64,000 bases of DNA from an uncultured Collinsella sp. (GTDB lineage: Bacteria > Actinomycetota > Coriobacteriia > Coriobacteriales > Coriobacteriaceae): positions 18,416-82,415 of the forward strand of contig CABUSR010000002.1 in the NCBI GenBank assembly GCA_902494245.1, written 5' to 3'. Under the pieces are notes generated by a model. It searched no databases and had not been told where the DNA came from. It worked only from the letters and a program-made list of their open reading frames with translations. Numbering within the stretch: position 1 is the stretch's first letter; the number at the start of each line of letters is the position of its first letter. This document shows positions 24,582 to 32,870 of the stretch, piece by piece. The translations under genes and the position numbers were made by a program.

Positions 24582-25389
24582 TGAGCACACCCCCAGCACG
24601 AAAGCTCACGAGAGCGTAAATCAATACCGATAGACAGCTGGCTGCCACGCCATATCCCAGAAGCGTCAGCTGCCCCATATCGCTATACCCAAGGGCACAT
24701 CCAACTCCAAGGTACGGCCCCGGAAGAAAGAAGATCCATCGCAAGGACGGTATGGGCGTCTGAAGGTAAGTTCCGTAGAGCGTCAAGCTCATGACAAATC
24801 CGATTATTACCACAGCCCCGCTAAATACAGCGCTGCCTGTGATCCGATAGATGGTCACCGTCTCCAGCGCAACCGATATCACCAATACGGCGTTGACTAT
24901 CATTGCGGGCAAAAATGCAGTTAGCATGTCGTGCGAGTAGTTATGCCCTCCACGTATTATGGCTATTGCAAAAAGAAGAAGGCAAAGCGCACTATATGCT
25001 GCGCCGATTATTAAAGCAGACGAAAGTACATGTGCCAGAGCCCCATTAAAGCGGGCAAGACCTCTTGCTGAAGAAATTCGGTACCCCTCTTTATAGCCAT
25101 GCTCCTGTAAAATTGCCAGGCAAACGATGAGCGGAACGAACAGGGAGGTGCCGGCAAAAGCACTGCGCACAAGGGACTCATCGGGTGCAGAAGGATCGAT
25201 TACATTCCAGCAGAAACCAATATCCTCCCCAAAAACGCTATTGCCAAAGGCGAGCAACGTTGTTCCGTTTTTTAGAAAGACACAGAAGAGAAGGCCGAAC
25301 GCCAGCATAAGCGTAAGACCAAACTTCGCCGGAAACATCCTGTGCAAACGCATCATATCTGCCTTTATGGGATGGATCGCCCGCTTCAT
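24565..25389 (-). CDS. ABC exporter permease subunit 1 (ABC-2-like)
   Basis: 274 residues. Short cytoplasmic N-terminus (MKRAIHPIKADMMRLHRM), then about six hydrophobic segments with a large extracytoplasmic loop after the first (FGNSVFGEDIGFCWNVIDPS). Overlaps the ATPase stop by four bases, so it is translationally coupled. Together with the following gene it supplies the membrane part of the exporter. Substrate unknown. Confidence 0.7.
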   Translation of the reverse strand: MKRAIHPIKADMMRLHRMFPAKFGLTLMLAFGLLFCVFLKNGTTLLAFGNSVFGEDIGFCWNVIDPSAPDESLVRSAFAGTSLFVPLIVCLAILQEHGYKEGYRISSARGLARFNGALAHVLSSALIIGAAYSALCLLLFAIAIIRGGHNYSHDMLTAFLPAMIVNAVLVISVALETVTIYRITGSAVFSGAVVIIGFVMSLTLYGTYLQTPIPSLRWIFFLPGPYLGVGCALGYSDMGQLTLLGYGVAASCLSVLIYALVSFRAGGVLNGSSD

Positions 25390-26147
25390 AGCGAGACCGC
25401 CTTCATCAAGCGCCTGTAATACTCTTTTAGGGACGATGCCTCATCCCTTATGACGTCCATCGGTTCCTTTTTCAGCAGTTCGCCGTCATGGATAAACACG
25501 CAACTTGTTGCGACTGATGCCAACTCATCCAAATCATGGCTAGAGATGAGCATGGTCTTACCCTGTTCTCGATTCAATCGACCGATAAGGTCCCATATAC
25601 TCTCGATGCCCAGCGGGTCCAACCCGTTTGCTGGCTCATCAAAAATAAGCAGATCAGTGTCACCCAACAAAGCTGTAGCTATATCCAGCCGCCGTTTCAT
25701 TCCCAGAGAAAAACTGCTCACGCTCTTTTTCTCTTCGACGTCCAGCCCGGCTAGGCTCAAAACGCGAGGAATCTCACGATTCGCATCAAGCCCCCATTCC
25801 GAACATCGGATTTGGAGATTCTCAACCGCACTGAGGGATTGGTATGCTCCGCTGGAATCTGGCACATAGCCGACACGCGTCCGCATCAGGCCAAGCTCTC
25901 TTTTTGATTTGCCTCCAAAGAGCTCCACGCTCCCCGAAGATGGCTCGCAGAGGCCCAAGACGATTTTAATAAGCGTGCTTTTGCCCGCACCGTTTGCACC
26001 GACAAGAGCACAGAGCTCAGACTGATGCACCTCGAAGGAAACGTCATGCAAAACGTGCCGTTTCCCGTAGCGTTTTGAAACTTTTGATAGCTTTATCGCT
26101 GATGCGTTCATTGGACCCCCGTTCTGCTTGATAGAAAAATCGCTCAT
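25386..26147 (-). CDS. ABC exporter ATP-binding protein (BcrA/CcmA type)
   Basis: 253 residues; AAAGGAAAGAAGGAACGAT precedes ATG 26147. A second ATG twelve codons in (MNASAIKLSKVSKRYG) would also fit. Walker A GANGAGKST, signature FSLGMKRRLDIATALL, Walker B LLIFDEPANGLDP, H-loop ISSHDL. FSLGMKRRL in place of LSGGQ is characteristic of BcrA/NatA-type drug and lantibiotic exporters. First gene of a three-gene exporter. Upstream lies a terminator of the XRE gene. Confidence 0.88.
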   Translation of the reverse strand: MSDFSIKQNGGPMNASAIKLSKVSKRYGKRHVLHDVSFEVHQSELCALVGANGAGKSTLIKIVLGLCEPSSGSVELFGGKSKRELGLMRTRVGYVPDSSGAYQSLSAVENLQIRCSEWGLDANREIPRVLSLAGLDVEEKKSVSSFSLGMKRRLDIATALLGDTDLLIFDEPANGLDPLGIESIWDLIGRLNREQGKTMLISSHDLDELASVATSCVFIHDGELLKKEPMDVIRDEASSLKEYYRRLMKAVSL

Positions 26148-26226
26148 ATCGTTCCTTCTTTCCTTTATTGTTTTCCATTGCTGTTATTGTTTTTCGATAA
26201 CTCATATTTGTCAAGATAATCTAAAA

Positions 26227-26257
26227 GAAGGGACCCGTGTTAGACACGGGTCCCTTC
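26227..26257 (-). terminator. Intrinsic terminator of the XRE/DUF2975 unit
   Basis: GAAGGGACCCGTGT and its complement surround TAG. On the minus strand TTTTAG follows. It separates the XRE gene (ends 26292) from the exporter genes. Confidence 0.85.
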
Positions 26258-26291
26258 ACGCTGATACTTCGTTTTAGTTGTTTGCCTTAAG

Positions 26292-26621
26292 CTACTCGTC
26301 ACTCAAATCGACAGCAAAGACTGATGTCGGAAGCGACGCCTCATTGCCTCCGCCGTCCCGCATCTGTCTCACGACATTTTTTGCGCGCTCGACAATAAGC
26401 TCCTCAAGCTCTTTCTCACTCACCCGCCGAATAATATCTCCCGGTTGACAGTCAAGTTCATCGCAAATATCGAGAAGCGTCTTAAGGCGAATAGCTTTAA
26501 TTTTTCCGTTTCTTAGCTTAGAAATATTAGCCGGAGTATGCCCCGTGGCACGAATCAGATCAGCACTGGTCTTTCCGGTCTTAAGTAGCTGCGTCTCAAG
26601 CTCGATGATGAGATAGCTCAT
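26292..26621 (-). CDS. XRE-family helix-turn-helix regulator (YozG-like)
   Basis: 109 residues. The helix-turn-helix is TSADLIRATGHTPANISKLRNGKIKAIRLKTLLDICDELDCQPGDII (shown in part as TPANISKLRNGK), the pattern of YozG-like Cro/C1 proteins. A polar tail follows. It starts eight bases after the stop of the DUF2975 membrane protein, and the pairing of a DUF2975 protein with a YozG-like regulator is common in Firmicutes and Actinobacteria. The regulated signal is unknown. Confidence 0.8.
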   Translation of the reverse strand: MSYLIIELETQLLKTGKTSADLIRATGHTPANISKLRNGKIKAIRLKTLLDICDELDCQPGDIIRRVSEKELEELIVERAKNVVRQMRDGGGNEASLPTSVFAVDLSDE

Positions 26622-26629
26622 GCTTCCTC

Positions 26630-27190
26630 CTACACAAGCTCGTCAGACTGCTCTTGGAGCAGCGAGGCATAACTCCAGATCACCGAGATACACAGACAGA
26701 CAGCCGCGCCGATAAGCGACCCCGCATCAAAGGCAACGCCTTGGCAAATCTCAATAACGAAGGAATGAGGCACGACGTAAAGCTCCAGCCCACCAATGGT
26801 AAGATTGACCGATCCGTAGGCACCAATAAGCGAAACCGCGGCGTTAACAGCAAAGGCAAGCGCAAGAACACGGATAAGCCGCACATGCGTCTTGGTAAAG
26901 GGCGAGACGCCTCGCGAGATGTTACGGCTGATCCCACACAGAACGACAAGCGAAATACCCACGACGAGTGCCAGGCACAGTCCGCTTGGGATAACGATGC
27001 ACCCGCCATCGAGAAGCGTCACGACGCCGAAAGAATCGACAGAGGCAACGTTTGCAACCGCATACCAGATCACGTAAACAACCAACGCGGCAAAAGCGAC
27101 GAGCATCCCTGCAAAAACGGCTGCCATGCAAAAGCCAAGCTTCCTGATATTTTCGCCCGCCTTGGCCATACGCTGAACGCTGTTAGACAT
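26630..27190 (-). CDS. DUF2975-like four-helix membrane protein
   Basis: 186 residues from ATG 27190, eight bases after GAGGGTG. The upstream extension to 27352 runs into a palindrome and is rejected. Four hydrophobic helices are visible: MAAVFAGMLVAFAALVVYVIW, CLALVVGISLVVLCG, VLALAFAVNAAVSLIGA and the last before SDELV. The loop RNISRGVSPFTKTHVRLIRVLA matches the DUF2975 signature (GxPFxxxxvkrLrkig). Partner of the following XRE regulator. The family may modulate the regulator's activity at the membrane. Confidence 0.7.
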   Translation of the reverse strand: MSNSVQRMAKAGENIRKLGFCMAAVFAGMLVAFAALVVYVIWYAVANVASVDSFGVVTLLDGGCIVIPSGLCLALVVGISLVVLCGISRNISRGVSPFTKTHVRLIRVLALAFAVNAAVSLIGAYGSVNLTIGGLELYVVPHSFVIEICQGVAFDAGSLIGAAVCLCISVIWSYASLLQEQSDELV

Positions 27191-27332
27191 ACACTCACCC
27201 TCATCGACTCTATCGTTATTCGAACAGTTTATCGAACAACGATATTGATTGCATGCGGAAAGCCCCGCCAGTGCGCATAGGCCATTTACTAACCCGGAGG
27301 GGTGAGCGTGGATTTTTGGACACATATCGAAC

Positions 27333-27396
27333 GAGAGTGGATAATCTCCCACTTTGAGGCCGCCACCGGGCCTAAAACGGGAGATTATCCACTCTC
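27333..27396. repeat. Long palindrome with perfect 18-bp arms
   Basis: GAGAGTGGATAATCTCCC (27333-27350) and its exact complement (27379-27396), with AGGCC/GGCCT inside. It lies between the Hpt gene stop (27421) and the DUF2975 gene start. Its build resembles the GTTGCGGTG family, but the sequence is unrelated. The rest of the gap (27191-27420) holds only the DUF2975 promoter region. Confidence 0.75.
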
Positions 27397-27420
27397 ATAG
27401 TCATCAAGGCTCGCAAGCTC

Positions 27421-27777
27421 TTATTCGGCCGCTTCGCGCAGGGCCGACATCGTCGCCGCATATTGCTGCTGCAGCGCATGCATCCCCTCGCGGGCGCCGT
27501 CAACGGCATCGGCACCGCGCAGCGCTTCGGTCACCACGACCGCCGGCTCGTACAGATTATCGAATCCCAGGTTCTGGCTCACGCCCTTGAGCGTGTGCGC
27601 TGCCATAAACGCACCTTCGGCGTCTCCTGCCGCCATGGCGGCCTCCAGCTTGTCCATGCTCTCGTCATCCAAAAACTTGAGGGCAAAGCGGGCAAGCATT
27701 TCCTCGCCCATCAGCCGAGCGCACGCGTCATCATAATTAGCGCCGATCTTCTCATACGCCTCACGCATGGAAATCAT
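27421..27777 (-). CDS. Histidine phosphotransfer (Hpt) domain protein
   Basis: 118 residues. The phosphoacceptor histidine is in AAHTLKGVSQNLGF, the canonical HxxKG(x)(a/s)xxxG motif on the second of four helices. It lies 24 bases after the GGDEF-REC-HD-GYP gene in the same direction. A stand-alone Hpt beside a receiver-containing output protein suggests that the pair act in one phosphorelay. No hybrid kinase is nearby. Confidence 0.85.
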   Translation of the reverse strand: MISMREAYEKIGANYDDACARLMGEEMLARFALKFLDDESMDKLEAAMAAGDAEGAFMAAHTLKGVSQNLGFDNLYEPAVVVTEALRGADAVDGAREGMHALQQQYAATMSALREAAE

Positions 27778-27801
27778 GGATTAAAAACTCCTTTGTTCAA
27801 A

Positions 27802-29682
27802 CTAAATCGTGGGAAACGCGACAACGTCGGCGGGGCGTGCCAACGTCTCGGCAATACGGTCTTGCACCTCGAGCAGGCAGTCGAGCAACAGCGGGTTAAA
27901 GGTGCCGCACTTACCGTCCAGGATCATTTGGATCGCCTCCTTGTGCGGGATAGCGTCTTTGTATACGCGCACGCTCGTCAGCGCATCATACACGTCGGCC
28001 ACCGAAACCACCTGTGCGGCAATGGGAATTTCGTCGCCCTTAAGGCCATCGGGGTAACCCTTGCCGTCCCAGCGCTCGTGGTGCCAACGCGCAATCTGGT
28101 ACGCATATTCCATAAGCGCATTGCCGGCGTGATGGCTACCCAGCTCACGTAGCATGTCGGCGCCGATCGTGGTATGCGTCTTCATAATCTCGAACTCCTC
28201 GGGCGTAAGGCGTCCGGGCTTGTTGAGAATCGCATCGTCAATCGACATCTTGCCGATATCGTGCAGCGCCGAAGCCAGGGCGATCGTGGAGCGTTCCTCA
28301 TTGTCGAGGAAGATCGTGCCGCTACGCTGGACCAGACAGCCAAGCAGCAGCTCGGTCAGCTTCTCGATGTTCGTAACGTGCCTGCCGCTCTCGCCGTTGC
28401 GAAGCTCCATGACGCCGGCCATGATGTCGATGAGCATGCGACTGTTCTTGACGCGCTCGTTGTACTGCTGGGACAGCAGGCTCGTCAGGCGGCGCTGTTT
28501 GGCGTATAGGCGGATGGTGTTGCTTACACGGCGGCGCACGACACGGGAGTCAAACGGGCGGTTGATATAGTCCGAGGCGCCCAGCTCGTACGCGCGCAGA
28601 ACCATATCATCGGAATCTTCGCTCGAAATCATGATGAAAGGCAGATTGTCGATACCCGATCGGCGCGACAGATCGGCCAGCACCTCAAAGCCGCTTATAC
28701 CCGGCATGACAATATCCAGCAGCACGAGCGACAACTCATCGCCATAGCGGTCGACCATGTCGAGCGCCGTACGACCGTTGGCGGCCTCGAGGATGCAATA
28801 CTCGTCCTTGAGCATCTCGTTGAGAATGGCTCGGTTCATCTCGGAGTCATCGACAATAAGCACCAAAGGCTTTTCGCTTTGGAAGGCTTCGATGGAATCG
28901 GCATCGGTCACGACCGTACCGGCTTTTGCCTTAGCGCGGCTCAGTAACTGGACAGCGCGGCCAACGCCCTCATCGACCGTCTCGCCATGAATGCGAACGC
29001 CACCAACACATGCCGTCAAGCTCACGTACTCATGGCCCGGAACAATCGTGGCATGAACGGCATCGGACACCTGATGCAGGCGACGGGTGAAGTCATCGGA
29101 GGGAATATTGGGCATGACGACCACAAACTTGTCGCAGCCATAGCGTACGAGCTCGTCAGTCGAACGAATTCCGCTGCGTATGGCTGTCGCCACAGCACCG
29201 AGCGCAAGGTCGCCGGCATGACGGCCACACGTATCGTTGAAGACCCTAAAATCATCAAGGTCGATCACCGCAACGCCGGCATTCATGCGGGCGCTACGGA
29301 GCTTTTCCTCGTAATATCGGCGATTGCGCACACTCGTCAGCACATCGGTGTAGACGAGGTCCTCTTCTGCAGCCTCTTGCTCATCGATCGGACGCACCAT
29401 CAGCAGGACGTGAGGCTCGCCCTCAACCTTCAGAGGGCGCAGGCGAGCGCGGTACTCGGTACCATCATTGAGCAGCTGCTCCGACACCTCATCGGAATCT
29501 GCCAAGGCCTCAAGACTCGACTGACGCAGACAAGGGCACCGATTGCCGGCGAGCAGGCAGTTAGGCTCGCTCTTAATCTGATCGGCCGACAGCAAACGCA
29601 CCACGGGGTAGGTCTTCGCGACGCGGGCGACCTCGGCGGCAGCCTCCTCGTCGGTTAGATTGACCTCGTGATTATTGAGCAT
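27802..29682 (-). CDS. Diguanylate cyclase-like/receiver/HD-GYP phosphodiesterase fusion
   Basis: 626 residues, with GGAAGGGCCCCAT before ATG 29682. Domain order: a short sensor-like segment with CPCLRQ (residues ~1-110); a GGDEF-like domain (~115-265) in which the active loop reads YGCDKF instead of GGDEF, so cyclase activity is probably lost; a receiver domain (~270-390; VLIVDDSEMNR, acceptor Asp in LVLLDIVMPG); and an HD-GYP domain (~420-610; LHDIGK and HHERWDGKGYPDGL intact). Predicted output is c-di-GMP hydrolysis under phosphorylation control. The Hpt gene follows. Confidence 0.88.
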   Translation of the reverse strand: MLNNHEVNLTDEEAAAEVARVAKTYPVVRLLSADQIKSEPNCLLAGNRCPCLRQSSLEALADSDEVSEQLLNDGTEYRARLRPLKVEGEPHVLLMVRPIDEQEAAEEDLVYTDVLTSVRNRRYYEEKLRSARMNAGVAVIDLDDFRVFNDTCGRHAGDLALGAVATAIRSGIRSTDELVRYGCDKFVVVMPNIPSDDFTRRLHQVSDAVHATIVPGHEYVSLTACVGGVRIHGETVDEGVGRAVQLLSRAKAKAGTVVTDADSIEAFQSEKPLVLIVDDSEMNRAILNEMLKDEYCILEAANGRTALDMVDRYGDELSLVLLDIVMPGISGFEVLADLSRRSGIDNLPFIMISSEDSDDMVLRAYELGASDYINRPFDSRVVRRRVSNTIRLYAKQRRLTSLLSQQYNERVKNSRMLIDIMAGVMELRNGESGRHVTNIEKLTELLLGCLVQRSGTIFLDNEERSTIALASALHDIGKMSIDDAILNKPGRLTPEEFEIMKTHTTIGADMLRELGSHHAGNALMEYAYQIARWHHERWDGKGYPDGLKGDEIPIAAQVVSVADVYDALTSVRVYKDAIPHKEAIQMILDGKCGTFNPLLLDCLLEVQDRIAETLARPADVVAFPTI

Positions 29683-29893
29683 ATGGGGCCCTTCCTATCG
29701 TTACGCACGGCAACGGTGCATATCAATTGGTACAAGGGTAACATCTAACAGCTGAAGGCAAACGCGCGATTATCGTTACATTTTTATGACCTGACAAACG
29801 GCGGTAATGGAGCCGCGGGCGCGCGGTTATGGGCGCATTCGTTAACAATGACGAAACGCTAACAGCCCCTCTCCCCGCAGGTCATCGAGCGTG

Positions 29894-30691
29894 CTAACGC
29901 TCCAAGACGTCGCGAACGGCGTTTGCCGCCGTAACGGGGCGATCGCGCAAACCGTTATGCGCGCCCGGGATCGTCACAAGGGGGCAATCGAGATATTCGG
30001 CAGCCGCTCGCGTACCAGCCTCGCGGGGCGTACCGAGCGAAAGCTCGCCGAGAAGCACAGCAGCAACGGACTTCGATGCGCAGACACTATCCCAATTGGG
30101 AACGTAAGTCATATTTGTTCCATATTCGTTCGCCATAAAGCAACGACCATTGCGCAGGGCATGTTTGACTTCCGCTTCGGTCGTCCCGGGAGCCTCGGGG
30201 TCCAAGTCGCCAAGGGCTCCCAAGAAAAGCCGGAGCGCCCTTGAAACCTTTCCAGCCGCAATCATATCGAGCAAAACCGGAGCTGCGCCCATGCCGACGC
30301 CTTCGGCCGACACAGCCGGCTCATGCAGAATCGCACGGGCGACGAGATGGGGTTCGGTGCGAAGAAGCTCCAGCGCCACCAACGTACCGGCGCTGTGCGC
30401 AAGCACATTTGTCGGAGCGCCAACGTGTTCGATCACGGCTTGCAGGTCGGCGGCCTGAGCGGCAAGATCATAGCTGTCGTCTGCCGCATCGCTGCTGTCA
30501 CCGCAGCCGCGGCGGTCGTAGGCAATTACGCGGTAGTTGCGACTGAGCTCACAAGCGATACCGTCAAAAAATGTGCCGTCGACACAAGCGCCGTGCACGC
30601 ACACCAAGGCAGGAGTATCAGGCGACACATCCGAGCCGGCATATTCGCGACAGGCAATCGTGGTGCCCGCATTCTCTACCGTAAAATCCAT
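29894..30691 (-). CDS. Alpha/beta hydrolase
   Basis: 265 residues from ATG 30691. Oxyanion region VCVHGACVDGTFFDG, nucleophile Ser in the elbow LAHSAGTLVAL (AHSAG in place of GxSxG), acid Asp probably in DCPLVTIPGAHN and the catalytic His in that PGAHNGL. Similar to COG0596 esterase/haloperoxidase-like hydrolases; substrate not predictable. Divergent from the radical SAM gene. Separated from the c-di-GMP gene by 211 bases in which only promoter-like sequence is seen. Confidence 0.82.
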   Translation of the reverse strand: MDFTVENAGTTIACREYAGSDVSPDTPALVCVHGACVDGTFFDGIACELSRNYRVIAYDRRGCGDSSDAADDSYDLAAQAADLQAVIEHVGAPTNVLAHSAGTLVALELLRTEPHLVARAILHEPAVSAEGVGMGAAPVLLDMIAAGKVSRALRLFLGALGDLDPEAPGTTEAEVKHALRNGRCFMANEYGTNMTYVPNWDSVCASKSVAAVLLGELSLGTPREAGTRAAAEYLDCPLVTIPGAHNGLRDRPVTAANAVRDVLER

Positions 30692-30910
30692 GTTGCGCCC
30701 CCATCATCAATGCTCATCCAGTTGCACGTCAGTGCGGTTGGATGGACCCGCATTGCCTTACGCCTTGTTAACAGATTAACTTTACCCGACCCGAGGCTTT
30801 TCATGGCACGGCATAATGAGCGACGTGAAAAAACGAAACTTGTAAAGCAAGAGCCCGCACCTTGCTTTGGAGCCGATGCTATGCTTAGGCACAATTGTCT
30901 TGAGGAGCAT

Positions 30911-31693
30911 ATGCCTATGTCTACGTTTTTGAATGCCAGCCCCATCTTTGGGCCCGTTCGCAGCCGTCGCCTTGGTCTCTCGCTCGGCGTCAACATGATG
31001 CCGGCCAGCGGCAAAATCTGCACGTTCGACTGCATTTACTGCGAAAACGGCCTCAACGCCGAGCGCCCCTGTCATGAGCCGTACAACACAGCTGCCGTGG
31101 TACTCGACGCGCTCGAGGCAAAGCTGCGCGAGATGGCAGCCGAGGGCGAGCTCCCCGATGTGATCACCTTCGCAGGCAACGGCGAGCCCACTGCCGCACC
31201 GGAGTTTCCGCAGGCCATCGCCGGCGCCGTCGCGTTGCGCGACGAGCTTGCCCCAAACTCCAAGATCGCCGTGCTCTCCAACGGCACGCGCGCCGACCGC
31301 CCCCAGGTGCACGACGCGCTCATGATGGTCGACGACAACATCCTCAAGCTCGATACCGTCGACCCGACGTTTATCCAGCTGCTCGACCAGCCTGTTGGCC
31401 CCTACGACGTCGAGCACCAGATCGAAACGTTCGCAAGCTTTGACGGTCACGTTATTATCCAGACGATCTTTTTGACCGGCGAGTATCAGGGCAAGCTCAT
31501 CGACAACACCGGCGAGGAGTACGTTGCCCCCTGGCTCGCGGCGCTTGAGCGCATTCGCCCACAAGAAGCGACCATCTACACGGTAGCGCGCGAGACACCG
31601 GTCGCCGGCCTTGCCAAAGCGGCGCCCGAGGTGCTCGACGCCATTGCTGCGCGCGTGCGCGTCCTCGGCATCCCTTGCCAGGTGAGCTACTAG
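30911..31693 (+). CDS. Radical SAM protein, COG0731 type
   Basis: 260 residues. TTGAGGAGCAT precedes ATG 30911; a second ATG at 30917 has a better nine-base spacing. The upstream reading frame to 30323 is antisense to the hydrolase gene and rejected. The cluster motif is CTFDCIYC (CxxxCxxC) after the conserved FGPVRSRRLGLSLGVN. ITFAGNGEPT supplies the SAM-binding GE motif. The family is annotated from archaeal Taw1-like wyosine enzymes but its bacterial role is unknown. Followed by a long palindrome that may be its terminator. Confidence 0.85.
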   Translation: MPMSTFLNASPIFGPVRSRRLGLSLGVNMMPASGKICTFDCIYCENGLNAERPCHEPYNTAAVVLDALEAKLREMAAEGELPDVITFAGNGEPTAAPEFPQAIAGAVALRDELAPNSKIAVLSNGTRADRPQVHDALMMVDDNILKLDTVDPTFIQLLDQPVGPYDVEHQIETFASFDGHVIIQTIFLTGEYQGKLIDNTGEEYVAPWLAALERIRPQEATIYTVARETPVAGLAKAAPEVLDAIAARVRVLGIPCQVSY

Positions 31694-31734
31694 CAAAACC
31701 ACGCAGCAGCTAGTGCCCGCCATCCCGCTCCATC

Positions 31735-31805
31735 AGTTGCGGTGATATAGTTCCTATTTATGCTGTTAAACCGCTTAAATCGGAACTATATCACCGCAAC
31801 TTTTA
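31735..31805. repeat. GTTGCGGTG-type palindrome, copy 1
   Basis: AGTTGCGGTGATATAGTTCC (31735-31754) and its exact complement (31782-31801), 27-base interior, then TTTT. It could terminate the radical SAM transcript. Confidence 0.8.
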
Positions 31806-31853
31806 TGGACGCGTGGGTGGGCTATACTAGCTGCGGATGAAAGGAAGTTAGCC

Positions 31854-32741
31854 ATGTATGACAAAGGACCCGTGCCTGGCCGCAACGACGCTTGCTGGTG
31901 CGGCAGCGGCAAGAAATACAAGAAATGCCATAGCGCCTTTGATGAGCGCCTCGAGCGCTTGTGGGAAGAGGGCTGGGAGGTTCTGCCTCGCACGCTCTAC
32001 AAGACACCCGCCGATATCGAGGGCATCAAGCGCTCGGCCGCTATCAACGTGGGCGTGCTCGATTACGTAGGCGAACACATCGCCGCGGGCATGACCACCA
32101 ACCAGATCGACCAGATGATCTACGACTACACCGTTGAGCACGGCGGCACGCCGGCCGACCTCAACTACGAGGGCTATCCCAAGAGCGTGTGCACCTCGAT
32201 CAACGACGTCGTCTGCCACGGTATCCCCTGCGATGCGGATGTGCTGCACGAGGGCGACATCATCAACGTGGACTGCTCCACGATCCTGGACGGTTACTTT
32301 AGCGACTCGAGCCGCATGTTCTGTATCGGCGAGGTCTCGGCCGAGCGCCAGCGCCTGGTCGACGTCACCCGCGCCAGCGTGGAGGCGGGCCTGACAGCCG
32401 TCAAGCCATGGCTGCCGTTGTCCGTGATGGCCGAGGCCGTGCAAAAGACGGTCGAGGACGCCGGCTTTAGCGTGGTGCGCGAGTACGGTGGACACGGCAT
32501 CGGTAAGGAGTTCCACGAGGACCCGTTTGTGGGCTTTACCACCGAGGCGCCCGATGTGGACACCATCATGGCTCCGGGCATGGTCTTTACCATCGAGCCC
32601 ATGGTCGACGCCGGAGCGCCCGACATCAAGATCAGCAAGGGCGACGGTTGGTGCGTGCGTACCAAGGACGGCAGCGATTCGGCCCAGTGCGAGGTACAAC
32701 TCGTGGTGACCGAGGATGGTTACGAGCTGCTGAGCTGGTAG
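31854..32741 (+). CDS. map: Methionine aminopeptidase, type I, with N-terminal SEC-C zinc motif
   Basis: 295 residues; AAAGGAAGTTAGCC before ATG. Residues 9-26 (GRNDACWCGSGKKYKKCH) are a SEC-C zinc-binding motif, known from SecA and from MAPs that dock on the ribosome. The catalytic domain follows. Metal ligands appear in NVDC and DGYFSDSS (two Asp), GGHGIGKEFHEDP (His), FTIEPM (Glu) and AQCEVQLV (Glu). It removes initiator methionine. A strong terminator follows. Confidence 0.93.
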   Translation: MYDKGPVPGRNDACWCGSGKKYKKCHSAFDERLERLWEEGWEVLPRTLYKTPADIEGIKRSAAINVGVLDYVGEHIAAGMTTNQIDQMIYDYTVEHGGTPADLNYEGYPKSVCTSINDVVCHGIPCDADVLHEGDIINVDCSTILDGYFSDSSRMFCIGEVSAERQRLVDVTRASVEAGLTAVKPWLPLSVMAEAVQKTVEDAGFSVVREYGGHGIGKEFHEDPFVGFTTEAPDVDTIMAPGMVFTIEPMVDAGAPDIKISKGDGWCVRTKDGSDSAQCEVQLVVTEDGYELLSW

Positions 32742-32748
32742 CCGTGGA

Positions 32749-32796
32749 TACGCCGGATGCTGACGGGCACGCTCGTCTTGCATCCGGCGTTTTATT
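32749..32796 (+). terminator. Intrinsic terminator after map
   Basis: ACGCCGGATGC pairs with GCATCCGGCGT, followed by TTTATTT. Confidence 0.88.
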
Positions 32797-32807
32797 TAAA
32801 CGTTTTG

Positions 32808-32850
32808 CCTGATAAAACCTGCCAAAATAAACCTGTCCCTTTTTGGCAAG
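32808..32850. repeat. CTGTCCC-type hairpin element, copy K4
   Basis: ACCTGCCAAAATAAACCTGT then CCCTTTTTGGCAAG. TGCCAAAA pairs with TTTTTGGCA. It sits in the leader of the dehydrogenase gene, 20 bases before its start. Confidence 0.7.
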
Positions 32851-32870
32851 TCGAGCGGAGAGGACCGCTA

